From: Pisaster brevispinus
Taxonomy: Eukaryota; Echinodermata; Asteroidea; Forcipulatida; Asteriidae
Length of the DNA: 64,000 bases
Direction: 5' to 3'
Assembly (NCBI GenBank): GCA_023634235.1
Contig: JAMKCF010000001.1
Coordinates: 5,334,758 to 5,398,757, forward strand
The position numbers and the translations under genes were made by a program. Positions 1 through 13,800 of this stretch are shown in pieces. Every line of letters begins with the position of its first letter. Position 1 is the first letter of the stretch. Below the pieces are notes generated by a model. The model saw only the letters and a list, made by a program, of their open reading frames with translations, was not told the DNA's origin and searched no databases.

Positions 1-9
1 TTATCCTAG

Positions 10-105
10 ATGAAGGATGGAAGCTCTCCTTCAAGCGACAAGGAAAATCATGTTGAAGAGGGATCACAAACCCCTCTCAAACAGATGAAGAAAATCAATG
101 CTCGG
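10..105 (+). CDS. BAZ1B: BAZ1B exon 1 of window
   Basis: Reads MKDGSSPSSDKENHVEEGSQ and onward, 32 codons, between ..CTAG and GTAAGC. The other two frames contain stops. It is a hydrophilic linker that ends in phase 0 and joins exon 929-999. The internal ATG is not the gene start. Confidence 0.75.
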
Positions 106-3100
106 GTAAGCCCTTTTACTGGGCGTGAATGGGTTACACTGGGCAAATCATGAAAATTGACAGTTAAGGTAGCCACCATAACTGGGAGTAACTGGGTTGC
201 ACTGGGCAAATCATGAAAATAAACACTAAAGTAAGCATCCTGCGCGGGTGTAAGTGGGTTACACTGGGAAAATCATGAAAATTGACAGTTAGGTACATGT
301 AACCACCATAACTGGACGTAACTGGGTAGCACTAGGCAAATCATGAAAATAAACACTAAAGTAAGCATCCTGTGCGGGCGTAAGTGGGTTGCACTGGGCA
401 AATCCTGAAAGACAGCACTAAGGTCAGCATCCTTACTGGATGTAATAAGTGGGTGACACAGGGCAAATGAAAAAAAGTCAACACTTAAATGGACATAGTC
501 GCCTTGGATTGGGTACTTTTGGCTATAAAAAACATTTTGCATGAAACGAATTTGGTTGGAAAGATTTTTTTACAATTAGAATATAATGTACCAGACAAAT
601 ATACTTGAAATTGAGTGGTTTTCCTTTTATTTAATGAAATAACATGGTCGGCCATTTTGGAGAACTAAATTTTGGGTTCCATAAAATGACGGACTGTGCT
701 TAACCAAATGGGGGAACTGTTAAGCACCAGCATCAAGCTTAACAGAGAAACACTGGCTTACCAAAACAAAGTAACAGTAAGAAAAATCACATTTCTTTTG
801 GGTTAAACTAGGCTGCACTGGGTAAATCCTGAAACTATGTAGTCAGTCAGTAACAAGGAAAATGACCTTTTGTGGGTGTGAACAGGTGACACTGGGTGTT
901 AGTAACTGATGTTTAACTTGATTATCAGAATTGCAGGTACAACATTCATCTTTGTGACGAGGACAAGATAATAAGTGCAGTTCCCGGCAATGAAATTATG
1001 TGAGTTTCGTTTAGACCATGTGACGTTGTAACTTGTGTTAAATACAAAAGAGCCAATAGTTATACAAAAACAGCTAACAGAACATGATCAGGAGGGCAAC
1101 TAGAAGAGCAAAAAAATGAATTAATAGAAGAGGAGCATGCAGGCATGGGGAGTAAATCAACTGAGGGGAAACAACTGGACAGACCAACAAAGAACAACTT
1201 GTGTGGGTCAGGAACAACAAAAGTAAACTTAACTACTGTTGCTCGGAAGCATGTTGTCCAGCGCATAAGTAGCACTAATCCAGAGGATTAAAACGAAAAC
1301 ACAATGGACATTGAACTGGCTATACAAGTAAAGCGACAGGCATGATGTTCTTTCTACTTTTATCTAATTTTTTGATTTTCTTTGCTCTCAGAAAAATAAC
1401 AAAATTATAATAAAATAGTCTAAAAATGAAAGACCTATCGAAACCCGTACCATGTAAAAGTCTAGGTCAGCTCTTGTTGCTCTATTTTTGTCCTAGGGCC
1501 TAATATCATGGCTGATAATAATAGTAATAATTCATATTTTGTAAAACATTGTTATTTTTCTGTAGCCATACAACCCCGCTCCCTTCATGGGACCTACTGA
1601 AGCTGTTTATTCGATCCAACGCCATCCAGACAGGATCCAACCCCAACTCCCCCTGGGTCGTCTCGGAAGACCTCTTCACCAAGTTTAGCCTCACCAACAA
1701 ATACGACGACTCTAACCTCAGTCCTTACAAGGTAAAAAAAGACAGATACTTCCCTCGGATATAAAAGGTCATCCTCGTTCCCAGGGGTGATCGATCTCGC
1801 CGTGCCATTTTTCCCCAGCATGCCTTGCTCGATCATAACCCCTGGAATTGGTTCATTAAAATGTGCTAGAATCTAGCACATTTTAATTGGGCCTTGGGCC
1901 GAACTGGTGTACGCGCGCGCTTAAGTATGGTAACCCGTAAAAGAGGCATCAAGTCAAAAAGCAACTGGTCCTCTGCCATTCTTCTTCGATTTTGTAATGT
2001 CTAACTGTATGCAGTTTAGGGTAACCATGTAAAAACATGATTCATTTAAAATGGAATCGCGTCAAAATACCTGCATTTTCACATGCACGTACTAAGCGTC
2101 CTACTGTACAAGCGCCATACAAGCGCCCGAAAGTTTTTAACAAGCGTGCACGCAAAGTAGTCCATCTTTTGGAGCTAATCAGCGTTGTTTTTCAGTACAT
2201 CCCTACCAGGGGTTAGTGACGAGAGGTATCGATACGGCCCGCTGCCCATGGTAGCGAAGCTGATAAAAGGTTTATTCCAACCTCATTCCCAGTGGTGTAC
2301 GATCTCGACGCGCCATTTTGTTTTCTTTCCCAGAATGCCTTGCTCGACTGTAACCCCTGGAAGTGTGACTTTAAAGTACCAAAATATACATGTATTGGAT
2401 CTTTTAATTAGTCCTGTGGTTGATCCATGTCCGATCTGTGTTTTTCGCAGAGCGCGCTGTCAAAGGACGCATCAAGTCATGGAGCAACTAGCCCCTCTCT
2501 CATTCTTTTTCGATCTTGTGATACGTCTAACTGTATGCAAATTAGGGTGACCATATAAAAACATGAATTATTTTAAATGTATTACGTCAATATACGTGCA
2601 TTTTTACACGCGCGTACTAAGCACTCGAAAAGCGTTTTTTTTTTAACAAGCATGCACGCAAAGCAGTACATTTCGGTTAGCCAATCGGCGTTGATTTTCA
2701 GTGTTATCCTACCAGGGGTTAGCGACGACAGGTATCGATACGGCGGGCGCTGCCCATGGTAGCGAGGCCGAGTTTATTCAGAAATACCCCAGCCAGTTTA
2801 GGCAGAGATGGACCAGTGAACTGAAAAGTAGAGGTTGTCCTCAACTTTTTAAATGACTGGCAAGCTGGACCTGTTAGCTTGTCATTAAAAAAGAGATGTT
2901 TTTCAACACTGAGCAAGCCAGTCGGACCACTTGGAGAGAATTCTGACTGGTCCTCGGGAGTCATAACTGTAGCATTTTGCCAGTAGACCAGTGTTAAGGG
3001 CGAACGCTGGTGAAAAGCTGGTGAACTAGTGACACTGGATGACTGGTCCAGCTGTCTAGTTAACTTAAAAAGTTAATGGTTCAGATTGATGAAGGTCACA

Positions 3101-6100
3101 ATCAGCGCTGTAGCTAGGGCATTTTTAGTGGTGGGCAGCTGAATTGAAATTTGGCCAGAGATGGCGAGCAGCGTGTCACGTCGCGAATAAAGGGCATAAG
3201 CAATGCCTCTATGGGGGTTTAAGCGGCAGCACATTCAGAAGTTCCTGTTTCCAGGGCTAAATATTAACAATCAAATGACTAATTTTGCATTTCCTGCATC
3301 ATTCAGGAATCACAATTTTAAAATATAATTTAAAAATATATTAATAGAAAATAATTATTGAAGAAAGGTGATGCATTTGTGAAATAATAAAGGGTCTCTT
3401 GTCATATTGTTGGCAATACAGGCAAAACTTGCCGGTGTGGCAGGAGATTCTGTCCCCCCGGAGATTCGGTCCCCCATACGGCAAACTGTGTACAAACTTC
3501 TTCTGATAACACCCTCTTTTGAATCATCCTCTGTCAGCCCTAAAATCTATATTGTCTCATGGTTGGTGAACTATCAAATGGGATGGACTCGTAGAACAGA
3601 AACAGATTAAATCTAGGTAATATTTTTTTCTCTTCCAGACCAGCTATGAAACGCCCAAAACCAGAAAGCGATCGCCGGAGGAGCGGAAAAACAAAACGGC
3701 CAAGAAGAGGAAGTTATCGGATCACTTCTCCACCGCGAGCTCCACGAAGATGAAACAGTCCACCCTCCTTGACATGACCTGTAACCCTAAAGCCTCTAAA
3801 CAGGAACCAGGCGACCCCAACACCATGCCCAGCCCGGAGAAGGTCCGCATGGACCACACGTACAGCTCCCCGCTAGGGAAGACCTTGCACAAGAACTTCC
3901 CCAAGCGATCTCCGCGGGCCGACTCTTCCAGGAGGAGCCCCACTCTAGCCAAGAAGAAGGGCGTGAAGCCGGCTGTTAAGACGACAAAGAAGGGTGGGGT
4001 TAAGATGAAAGTGGGCAAGGGGAAACCGAAGGAAGTTGAAAAAGTGAAGAAATCTAAACAGAGATTGAAAGGAGACAAGGTCACAGCGAAGGAGGCAGTT
4101 AAAGTGTCGCCCAAGAAGTCTTCATCGGGGGAGGATGAGGTCGTCGATGTGGACGGGGTCCAGGAGTCCCCGAGGAAGACCCCCTTCAAGAAGAAGCTCA
4201 CTGACCACTTCAAGAGTCTCCAGGAGAACACGTCCTCCGAAGACGAATTCATAGTCACCCCAAAGAAAACACCCGCCAAGACCAAAAAGGGGGAGAAGAA
4301 AACGCCAAAGCCAAAACCGAAAACTAAACCTCCGGTGAAAAGGGGGAGCAAGGTCGCAAAGAAGGCACTCCCAGGAACTCCGAAGAAGACCGTGTCGCCA
4401 AGAAAAGCAGTTAAGACCCCCGTGAAGAAGACCAAAGCGGCAGTTAACGGGGCGCTGAAGAAGACACCGGTCAAGTCTCCAAGGAAAGCCACACCCAAAA
4501 GGTCACCGATCAAAAAGGTCACACCCAAGAAGACGCCCGTAAATAAGGTTTCACCAGCCAAGGTATCAAAGTCAAAGGTAAGTTTATAATGAGGTTGAGT
4601 GAAGTTATAAGGTACTTAAAAGAGATATTACATGTAGGCGTGTGATCTCAGGATCTGTCCTGTCTTCAGGATTTTCTCAAAACTTTGTTCCTTTCAACAA
4701 CAAAAATAAAAAATTAATCTTAGTAGTGAGTGAGTGCACCTCATAGGTTTCCCCTCCATATTCTCTCTACATTTCTTTTGATATTTGGAGCTATATTCAT
4801 AATTTATACACTAAGTTCTTCCTTTGATGAGCTGGATCCTGCAGGACAAAATTTGGTGTGCTTCTATTTGAGCTATCACTGGAAATTTTTGAAGATCTGT
4901 TTTGCCTGACATCGCACATTATAGTTGCAGGAGCGGCCATGTTCCACATATTATACACTATACATTATGGAACAATCTCCCTCTTCACATCCGTCAGGCA
5001 TCATCTCTTGAATCCTTCCAAGCCATGTTAAAAACTCATTTGCTTTTATCCTAAGATACTAAAATTTGTGTCTAGTCATTATACTTTGTACAGCGCCTTG
5101 AAACCTTTGTAAAAGGCGTTTTATAAATGTTATTTACTATTGTTATTATTATTTTCTTGAAAGAAGTAGTGCAATTTAACAAAAACGGGGAGCAAGAAAT
5201 AATCCATGTTGTGCCCAAGCCTACAGAAAGTTATACATTTCTTGGGATGCACACAGTCTGTAAACCTCCTGAATTGCAACATCTGGGGAGATTCTGGGTC
5301 TAGTAAAAGGGACCAAGACCCGCAAGCCGGCTTTCATGATTGTTCACATTCGTTAAATCTCATCCCTGAGAAATGTATCAATTAGGATTCACTTATTCCA
5401 ATTCACCAATAAAAGCGGTACTTTTGGTAATTGTCAAAGACCAGTATCCTCACTTGGTGCATCCCAACGTACACATAAAATAACCGACCTATGAAAATGT
5501 GGGCTCAATATATTTTGTTCATGACATACTCTGACCTTGTGCCAAGTTCCATGCTTAGGCCGTGTCCGAAACGGCGACTTCGGCTACAGCTAGAGCTAGA
5601 TCAGCGCGTCTGCCAGTGTTGAAGAATAGGCAGACGCGCGCGATCTAGCCGTAGCTGTAGCCGAAGTCGCCGTTTCGGACACGGCCTTATTATCCTCAAA
5701 GGCACAGTTCCCCCAAATATTAGTCACATAAAGGTAACACATTTCAATCATTATTCACGGTGTTTTTAAAGAAGTCCCTGAAGCAAGTGACCCTGTTTGA
5801 CCTGGCTGGCAAGAAGGCTAAGACGCCAGACTCTCAAGTCCGCTACAAGTTGGTAACGCCCCAGAGCCCTCGCCAGCTGCCCATTATTAACAAGTAAGTC
5901 AGAAGGTTTGTAAATTAGGAGCCATACTACAGCGAGGTAAGCATTCGGGTATACTAGGTTTAGTTTTTAATCCAACAAAAATACTATTAGGCTAGAGTTG
6001 GTTTGACATGTTGAAAAGTTAAAGGGACACACCGGCTTACTGTTTACCTAATATTGTGATGTGGAATGACAGACAACAATTTTTAAATGGTTGTTGTAAA

Positions 6101-9100
6101 AAAAAAATTATCAAAATATCACGTAATTAACGAAAAATGTGGAAAAAACAAAACGCGGTCAAAGGTCAGCTTATACGCTTTTCCAGCCGTTGCAACTGTC
6201 AAATTTACGTGACAATGATGCGCGATGTTATAAGTAGACCGGTGCTCTGTTTATGTATCAATAATTATACAGACTTCATATCCATCAAGCACAAATTCAC
6301 GTGTAAATAAAAAAATAGACTGATCTCTATTATACTGTCAGTATAATAAAGATCAGTGACATGAACGGACGTCAGTCCAACCAAAGAGCAAGGTTCCTTG
6401 CTCTATGGTCAGTCCTAGTCGAAGTCCGCTCGCAGTCAGAACCAATAACTGTTTCGGTTGAACTTGCCATTGAAACAGTTATTGGTTACGACCGCGAAAA
6501 CTAACCCCAACCTGTATTCTGTGTACGACGACGTACTATGTTCTGTGTACTTGCAATAATGGAGAACGTTTCTTCGACATCCAAGGATCGGTACAAAAAA
6601 CATCGCAAGGAAAAACACCCAGAAGGTGGTCCAACGAAAAGTAAAAAGTAAAACAAAAAACACACGATAAATCCAAAGGGAAAGCCAGCGAAAGCAGCAA
6701 TTTATTTATTTTTTTTGGGGGGTGGACATTGTGCAGCTATCATAGAAGTAGACCAGCTGTATGGGATAAATATTCCCCGTCGTCGTCCCACGTGTGTAGC
6801 GCAGGCAACACGTTGCAATAGTTAGGGGATAATAGCTAGGGGTATCAGACTAAAACCCTCCTACAAAAACCGTAATTGTTGGTCTGGCTCCCTACCCCTC
6901 CGACAAGCTCCCACGCTCACGGCTAGACCGGCAAGCTGGGGAGTTCATGCCCCGGGGTTTGTCTCTCTGGCCCCACGAGACACGGCACCGGCTGTATGGG
7001 ATATGCCCCAAGGTTTACGTTCCGCTAGCTCCAACGCTGGTGCGCCGTAAAACACGCTTCGGTTGCACGGACTCTCTGAATGCGAATCTTACTTTCGATT
7101 TTTCATCATTATTTACAAATTGTATCAATATTCTGAATACATAGTCTCTTTTGTCAAATACTCATGAATAATTAAAAAAAAACAGATTTAAATTTGGTTC
7201 AGTAATTTACTTGTATACGGCTGGAAGTAAAAATAACTCCGAAAATCACGTGATTTATCCGAACCACTTTTTTGGTTTGGATAAATCACGTGACCTTCGT
7301 TTTTTGAAAAATGCTCAAAAACGGCAAAATTTGATGGTTTCTTTTAGGAACCGTTCTTCTCCATTCCTGGAAGACCTTTGAAGGCATATGTTAGCCCAAC
7401 GAAGCCGGTGTGCCCCTTTAATGGTATTATACAGGATTGGTAGAGCTGACAAAATAGTTTAGCAGACAGTCTTCATGTTCTGTGTGATCAACCATAAATG
7501 AAATAACGTACCTGTGAAAAATCAGACTTTCAGACTAAAAACAAAAACTAAGATGTTTTTTATTGCATTCAGCAGCCACTGCCAGAAACACTGGGGCAAA
7601 CCCCTTCTCTTAGTGATAAGTGTAACTGGGTTCTTTTACGTGCATTACATACATTGTAACACTTGGGGCCTACTTCTTTACATCACATCTGAAGGATGAA
7701 GCAACAAAGGTTAAGTGTCTTGCTTAAGGATACAAGTGTCAAAACCGGGACTCGAACTGACACTCCTGATTCAAAAATCGCTTGGTCACAAGATGTCACA
7801 ATGCATGAACATGACGTTACCACAAACCTAACTAGAGAAAGAATATTAATAATAATAATAATATTAATAACTAATTTTTATATAGCGCTTTCTACGGGCC
7901 CCTCAAAGTGCTTTTTCATTATTTATTACAGGTTTTTGAGGCTAATGAATTATGAGACCCATTTCTGTAACACCTTGTAAGGGTTTACAAGGTGCTGCGG
8001 TGCATTCAGTTGCCACTGCCTGAAACACGGGGGCCAACCCCTTTCTCTTAGTGATAAGTGTCACTGGGTTCTTTTACGTTTATTACACAACACACGGGAC
8101 CTATGGCTTTACGTCCCATCCGAAGGACGAAGCAATAATGGTGAAATGTCTTGCTTAAGGACACAGGTATCAATAGATAGTACCCAAAAGATGCCATCTT
8201 TATGCCATCTTTAATTGCATTTTGGCTTGCAGGCGCGTCAAGCGCTCAAATTATTAACGCAGCCGTGCTGTGTACCAAACAATCGTGCGATGAGTTTTTT
8301 AAAATGTGCGCGTACTGCATGCCGTTGTCATGCGAAACGCATGACTGTGTTCCAAATTGCCCATAAAAATGGCCGATTTACGTCATATTGCAACCTATCT
8401 ATACTGGGACTCAAACCCACAACCCACCGATCAGAAACACTGGAGCTTGAGTTCGGTGCTCTTATCCGCTCGGCCACGACACGCCACTAAGTATACCATC
8501 TTTGTCAAACTGAGGGACACATTATTTTTAACCTTTTTTCCAGGTTAATCCGAGCAAAGAAGAACCAGGACCTTCCCCTGTACAGCAGACTAATGGCCAA
8601 GGCAGTCAAGGAGCTGACGGACAAACAGATCAAGAACATCAAACCGGACATACGGGAGGAGGTGACGGCTAAGTATGAGGAACACAAGATGAAACTCAAA
8701 TGGTGAGAGATGCAGCTGTCTTTCATTTAAGAGGGGTCCAAGGTCATATTCAGTTTTGAGATGACAGCCATGTTCAGACAGCGTACTAAAGTTAGACCTG
8801 AACCGGTTTAACTTTACGAGCATAGGGTGGGGGGTGTAAAAATAAAACTACCTTGCATTCAGGCAGCTAGAAGTTAAACCCGATACCGTTTATCTTTGGT
8901 TTTAAGAGGTCAAACAGCACCATGACCCAACACAACAACATCCGGTTTATTCACAAAAGCACGCACATGGCCCTGTTGAGGCGCATGTTGAGGCGTACGT
9001 AGCCATATTTACTTAGCGACCTTACACAGGTCAGCGGTCATCTGTTGTGAGTTAAATCGGATGTTGTCATTTATTCTGTCCACACACCGTGCTAAAAGAT

Positions 9101-10766
9101 AAACCCGAAGTGGTTTAGCGTTAAACCACCCTCGCCGACCGATTTAACTCATTCGGGTTCAACCCGATTCGGTTAAGCTTTAAGAGCGTTCAGACACACA
9201 CAAATAAACCCGAATGAGTTAAAACTGCCTTAAAATCGACTTCAGTTATTTGTCTGAATGACCTCATACACTCATTGTTTAATAGATAGAGCAGGGCTCA
9301 AACTTGGGGTGAGATTTCACAAGAAAAAACATATATAGGATTTAAAAAGAATGTTTGACTTCATTGAAAAAAACTAGTGTTTGTTCTAGTTGTTTACTTG
9401 TTTTTGATACGCCCGAGACTTGTACAGTCTTTTTTAATAGATGTTAATTTTGCATCGGGGATGAAGAATATTAATTTTGGTTTAACCCTTACACCCATGT
9501 GTGTTAGCACTGTATACTCAGTACTTTCCGAGTTCTGTGGGAAAAAAAATCATAAGGATATTACTCGGGTTGGATTCGAACCCACTTCCTTTGCATTTCT
9601 AGAGCAGTGTCTTACCAACTAGACCACCACGATTGCCCGGTAGCTAGAGGCAGTTCGAATCCTATATTTTGGCAGCGAGTTCCGCAACGATTTTTTATTA
9701 TTAGATGTTAGTTTTTGCATCGAACTGCCTCTCACTATCGGGCAATCTCGGTGGTCTAGTTGGTAAGACACTGCTCTAGCATTGCAAAGGTCGTGGGTCC
9801 GAATCCCACCCGAGTAATATGCCTGTGATTTGTTTCCCACAGAACTCGGGAAAGTACTGAGTATACAGTGCTAACACACATCGGTGTAAGGGTTAAACCA
9901 AAATTAATACTTGTACAGTCTGCTAGACCAGTGTCTTGCCAAGTCGTTGATCATTTCCCGGTGTCGTATTTGCAGGAAGTCAATGACGCCAGAGGAGAGG
10001 AAGGAGATCATCTCACAGAAGAGAGAGGAAAAGAAAAAGCACCGAGAGGAGGAAAAACAGAAGAGGATGGAGGAGGAGAGGAAGAAGCGGGTGGAACAAG
10101 CGAAGGTAAAGAAAGAATTAGGCAGCGTCTTAAAAATCGCTAAAATGTGGATGATTCAACAGTCATGTGAAAACACTGCCAGTTTGTTGTTGTTTTCTCT
10201 AACTAAGTGAGGTTTACGGTTACACCATGTGAAAGTCTCCTTTGAGTTGTGTAGGTTCTGAAAAGAACTGCTGGTTAATGAACTCAACGTTTCAATCAGT
10301 ATGCTCTGATTGTCTTCAGGAGAAATGATGAGCATACTGAGCATACTGATCGAAACGTTGAGCCGTTAACCACCGGTTCTTTTCAGAACCTACACTACTC
10401 AAAAGAGTTTTTCACATGGCGTTACCGCAAACCTCACTTAGCTATGCTTCCACCATGCAAAGTTTCAAATCCTGCTGTTTTCTCAGCAAGTAGACACTGT
10501 ATTCAGCTGAAACTTTTACACGCGACTTTTATTGTATCTATTTTTGCCTATAAAGAAGCATTATGTTGAAAAAACCCATGTTCCCATCTTTAAACACGCA
10601 AACCTACAAGGCGTGGAGACAAAACTGTGTCAACTAAATTTTCTTACTGCGTCAACTAAATTTTCGTTCATGTACTTACTATTTTAATTACCAAAACTTC
10701 TCTACTTTCATCTTAAAGCACATAGAGACTTCTCTGTGAATGTGATATGCGCTATACAAGAATGGT

Positions 10767-10807
<41 letters not shown>

Positions 10808-13800
10808 ATCATAACTTTTTTGTACAGAGAGTCTCCAAGATACCATGTTGACGTCATTTGAAAAAGATACTTGCCTGTGATTTTTTATCACAGGAATCGG
10901 GAGAGTATACAATACTTTTACAGAACGGTGTACGGGTAAAACCATTTAATAGATTCTTTATCCCCGATGCTAGTTTAACATCTATTAAAAATCTTCTAGT
11001 CACAGTCTTAAACTTTGATTCCCTTCAATCTTCCCCCAGCGTTTTGAAGACCAGGATCTGAAGTTGAAGCCTGTCCCTACCCCTAAACCAGTCACCATGC
11101 CAGAAGGTCTCCCTAACACCCTGTTTGGAGACATCGCCATGGTTGTAGAGTTCCTCAACTGCTACTGCGGACTGCTCATGCCCGATGACCCCTACCCTGT
11201 AACCGCAGGTAAGAGAGCAGCTCAAACTTTGAACTTTAAATTTTTTTTTGAGAAAATAGAATTAGCTATTGCAAACTGCTCACCAACCAATGGACCTATG
11301 GCATGTATGGTGTAAATGCAAAAAATGGTTTGACATTTTGAACCTAGCAGAGTCTTTTCTGAAAAGATTTTGGAGCTTCCGGAGTTATCATCTTTTGAAA
11401 ATACTGTTGCTGCAATGAAATTGCTCTACCAATACTGCATAATACCTGCATAATAACTGACAATTTTGTTTGTGCAGATTCCTTGATGAAAGCCTTAGTT
11501 GGAGGAAATACTGGCTTTGCTTACCTCTCTCGTGTACTCGTTATCCTTCTGAAGACCCTACTCCAAGACAAGATTGCTGAGGTAAGAATTAAACGTGCAG
11601 CAGTGCTGTAGTCAAGTACTTAGTAGTTGAGTATCATGTAATGTTGAGTACTTGGGTGGCTGAGTATTAGTACCTGGGCCATGAGGAAAGGTATTCTGAA
11701 GAGGTTACTGCAAGACCAGATTGCTAAGGTAAGAATTATACATGCAGCAGTGCTGTAGTCAAGTACTTAGTAGTTGAGTATCAAGTAATGTTGAGTACTT
11801 GGGTGGCTGAGTATTAGTACCTGGGCCATGAGGAAAGGTATTCTGAAGAGGTTACTGCAAGACCAGATTGCTAAGGTAAGAATTATACATGCAGCAGTGC
11901 TGTAGTCAAGTACTTTTTAGTTGAGTATCAAGTACTGTTGAGTACTAGGGTGACTGATTAGTACTCGAGTATTAGTACCTGGGCCATCAAGTCAATCTTC
12001 TGAAGAGGTTACTGCAAGACAAGATTGCTGAGGTAAGAATTATACATGCAGCAGTCGAGTAGTCAAGTACTTTTTAGTTGAGTATCAAGTACTGTTGAGT
12101 ACTAGGGTGACTGATTAGTACTCGAGTATTAGTACCTGGGCCATCAAGTCAATCTTCTGAAGAGGTTACTACAAGACAAGATTGCTGAGGTAAGAATTAT
12201 ACATGCAGTGGTGCTGTAGTCAAGTACTCGTTGAGTACTGTGGAGTACTAGTGCACCTAAATAGTACTCGAGTATTAGTACCTGGGCTGTCATGTGCTTT
12301 ACACACATGGCAGGGCTCGAATTTGACACTGGACCGCAGGCCCGAGGCCAGTGATTTTAGTGTCGGGCCAGTAAACTTATGACCGTACAAGTCCGGCGGT
12401 CTTGTGTTTTTGAATAATAACACCTCACTGTATTTTTAAATTCAACTGATCAACTGAGTATCGAAGTATTACCCACAAGAAAAACTTGATAAATCTTGTC
12501 TTAGTGCTTGGTACAAAAACAGCTCAAATGTGAAACTGTGTAGAGTGTTCTTCTCATTTTGATTCCGGTCTTGTAACAAATTTTCTGGTCCAGTAAAAGT
12601 TTTGAGCTACAAGCCCTGGAGTCTTGTGGATTTTGTCCCCAAATTCGAGCCCTGCATGGGTGTTAGGGTAAAACCAAATAATATTATTATTATAATAATG
12701 TGTTTTTGATATATTCAGGACTACAAGGAGCTGGGTATGCCACTGTCTCAGATTCCAGCCAACATGCACACTGCCTCTGAGCTTCTCCGGCTAAGCCTTC
12801 GGCATGATGATCAACAGGACAACGATGATCGCAACAGCAGTCATGGCAGTGAAGATTACATCAACGAGGATGATGTGGTGAGCAGAAATCTAAATCGGCT
12901 TTTCAAAAAAAAATTGTTGCCAATTATTAGTAAAAGGGACATGTTGCCTTGGATTGGGCGCTTTTGGCTATAAAAAGCATGACATTTATTGAAAGTTATG
13001 AAATTTAATGTGGTTGGAATGATGTTTTAAAAGTAGAATATATATGCCATTTTGTGCAGTCGAGGAATTGATTCTCCATAGTACGAGCGGACTGTGTTAA
13101 ATGGAAAACCATACAATTTCGAGGCATATTTCTGTAGAGCATTCTATACTACTTTTAACACAACTTTCCAGCCATGTTCATTTCATTAGTAGAATATAAA
13201 GATCCACACAAATATGCCTCGAAATTGTGTGGTTTTCTTTATACTTGGTAAACTAACACGATCCGTCATATTATGGAGTCAAATTTTTTACACCACAAAA
13301 TGGCGGAGGGTGTTAGTTCACAAAGATAACAGAAAAAGCATGCAATTTCGAGGCATATTTGTGTGGATCTTTATATTCTACTTTTAAAACATAATTCCAA
13401 CTGTATTCAATTCAATTCATTTCATAACAAACGCTTTTCATAGCCCAAATCGCCAATCCAAGGCAACGTGTCCCTTAAATTTCATAACAAATGCTTTATA
13501 TGTAGCCCAAAGCACCCAATCCAAGTCAACGTGACCCTTTAATTTCATAACAAACGCTTTTCATAGCCCAAAATTGCCCAATCCAAAGCAACGTGTCCTT
13601 TAAGAATGAAAAACAGCCTCCTTTTTTATACAAGACTCTGACTTACAGCTTTTGTTGGTCTTTCCCTTTCTCCAGCCACAAGAACTTGTAGAAGTTCTAG
13701 AGACGAGTGAGTTCTTTGAGCTAGAGCCACAGGGTAAGCTGGGGTTGCTGGTGTGTCTTTGCCATCGCATCCTGGCATCCTACGCTGTGCAGGACTTCAT

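Noticed and set aside
937..999. Acceptor TTGCAG at 935-936 for BAZ1B exon 2
   Set aside because: It would put a stop (TTG TGA) in the frame inherited from exon 1; the acceptor at 927-928 keeps the frame open and agrees with exon 3.
3722..4561. 279-codon open frame on the minus strand opposite BAZ1B exon 4
   Set aside because: It mirrors the Lys/Pro/Ser codons of exon 4. The product is a biased Phe/Leu/Gly/Val sequence without family resemblance, and the plus-strand exon has splice sites and homology.
9743..9815. Possible tRNA gene with CTCGG/CCGAG acceptor ends
   Set aside because: Acceptor pairing fails after five bases, and the unit continues into the SINE A body shared with several copies.
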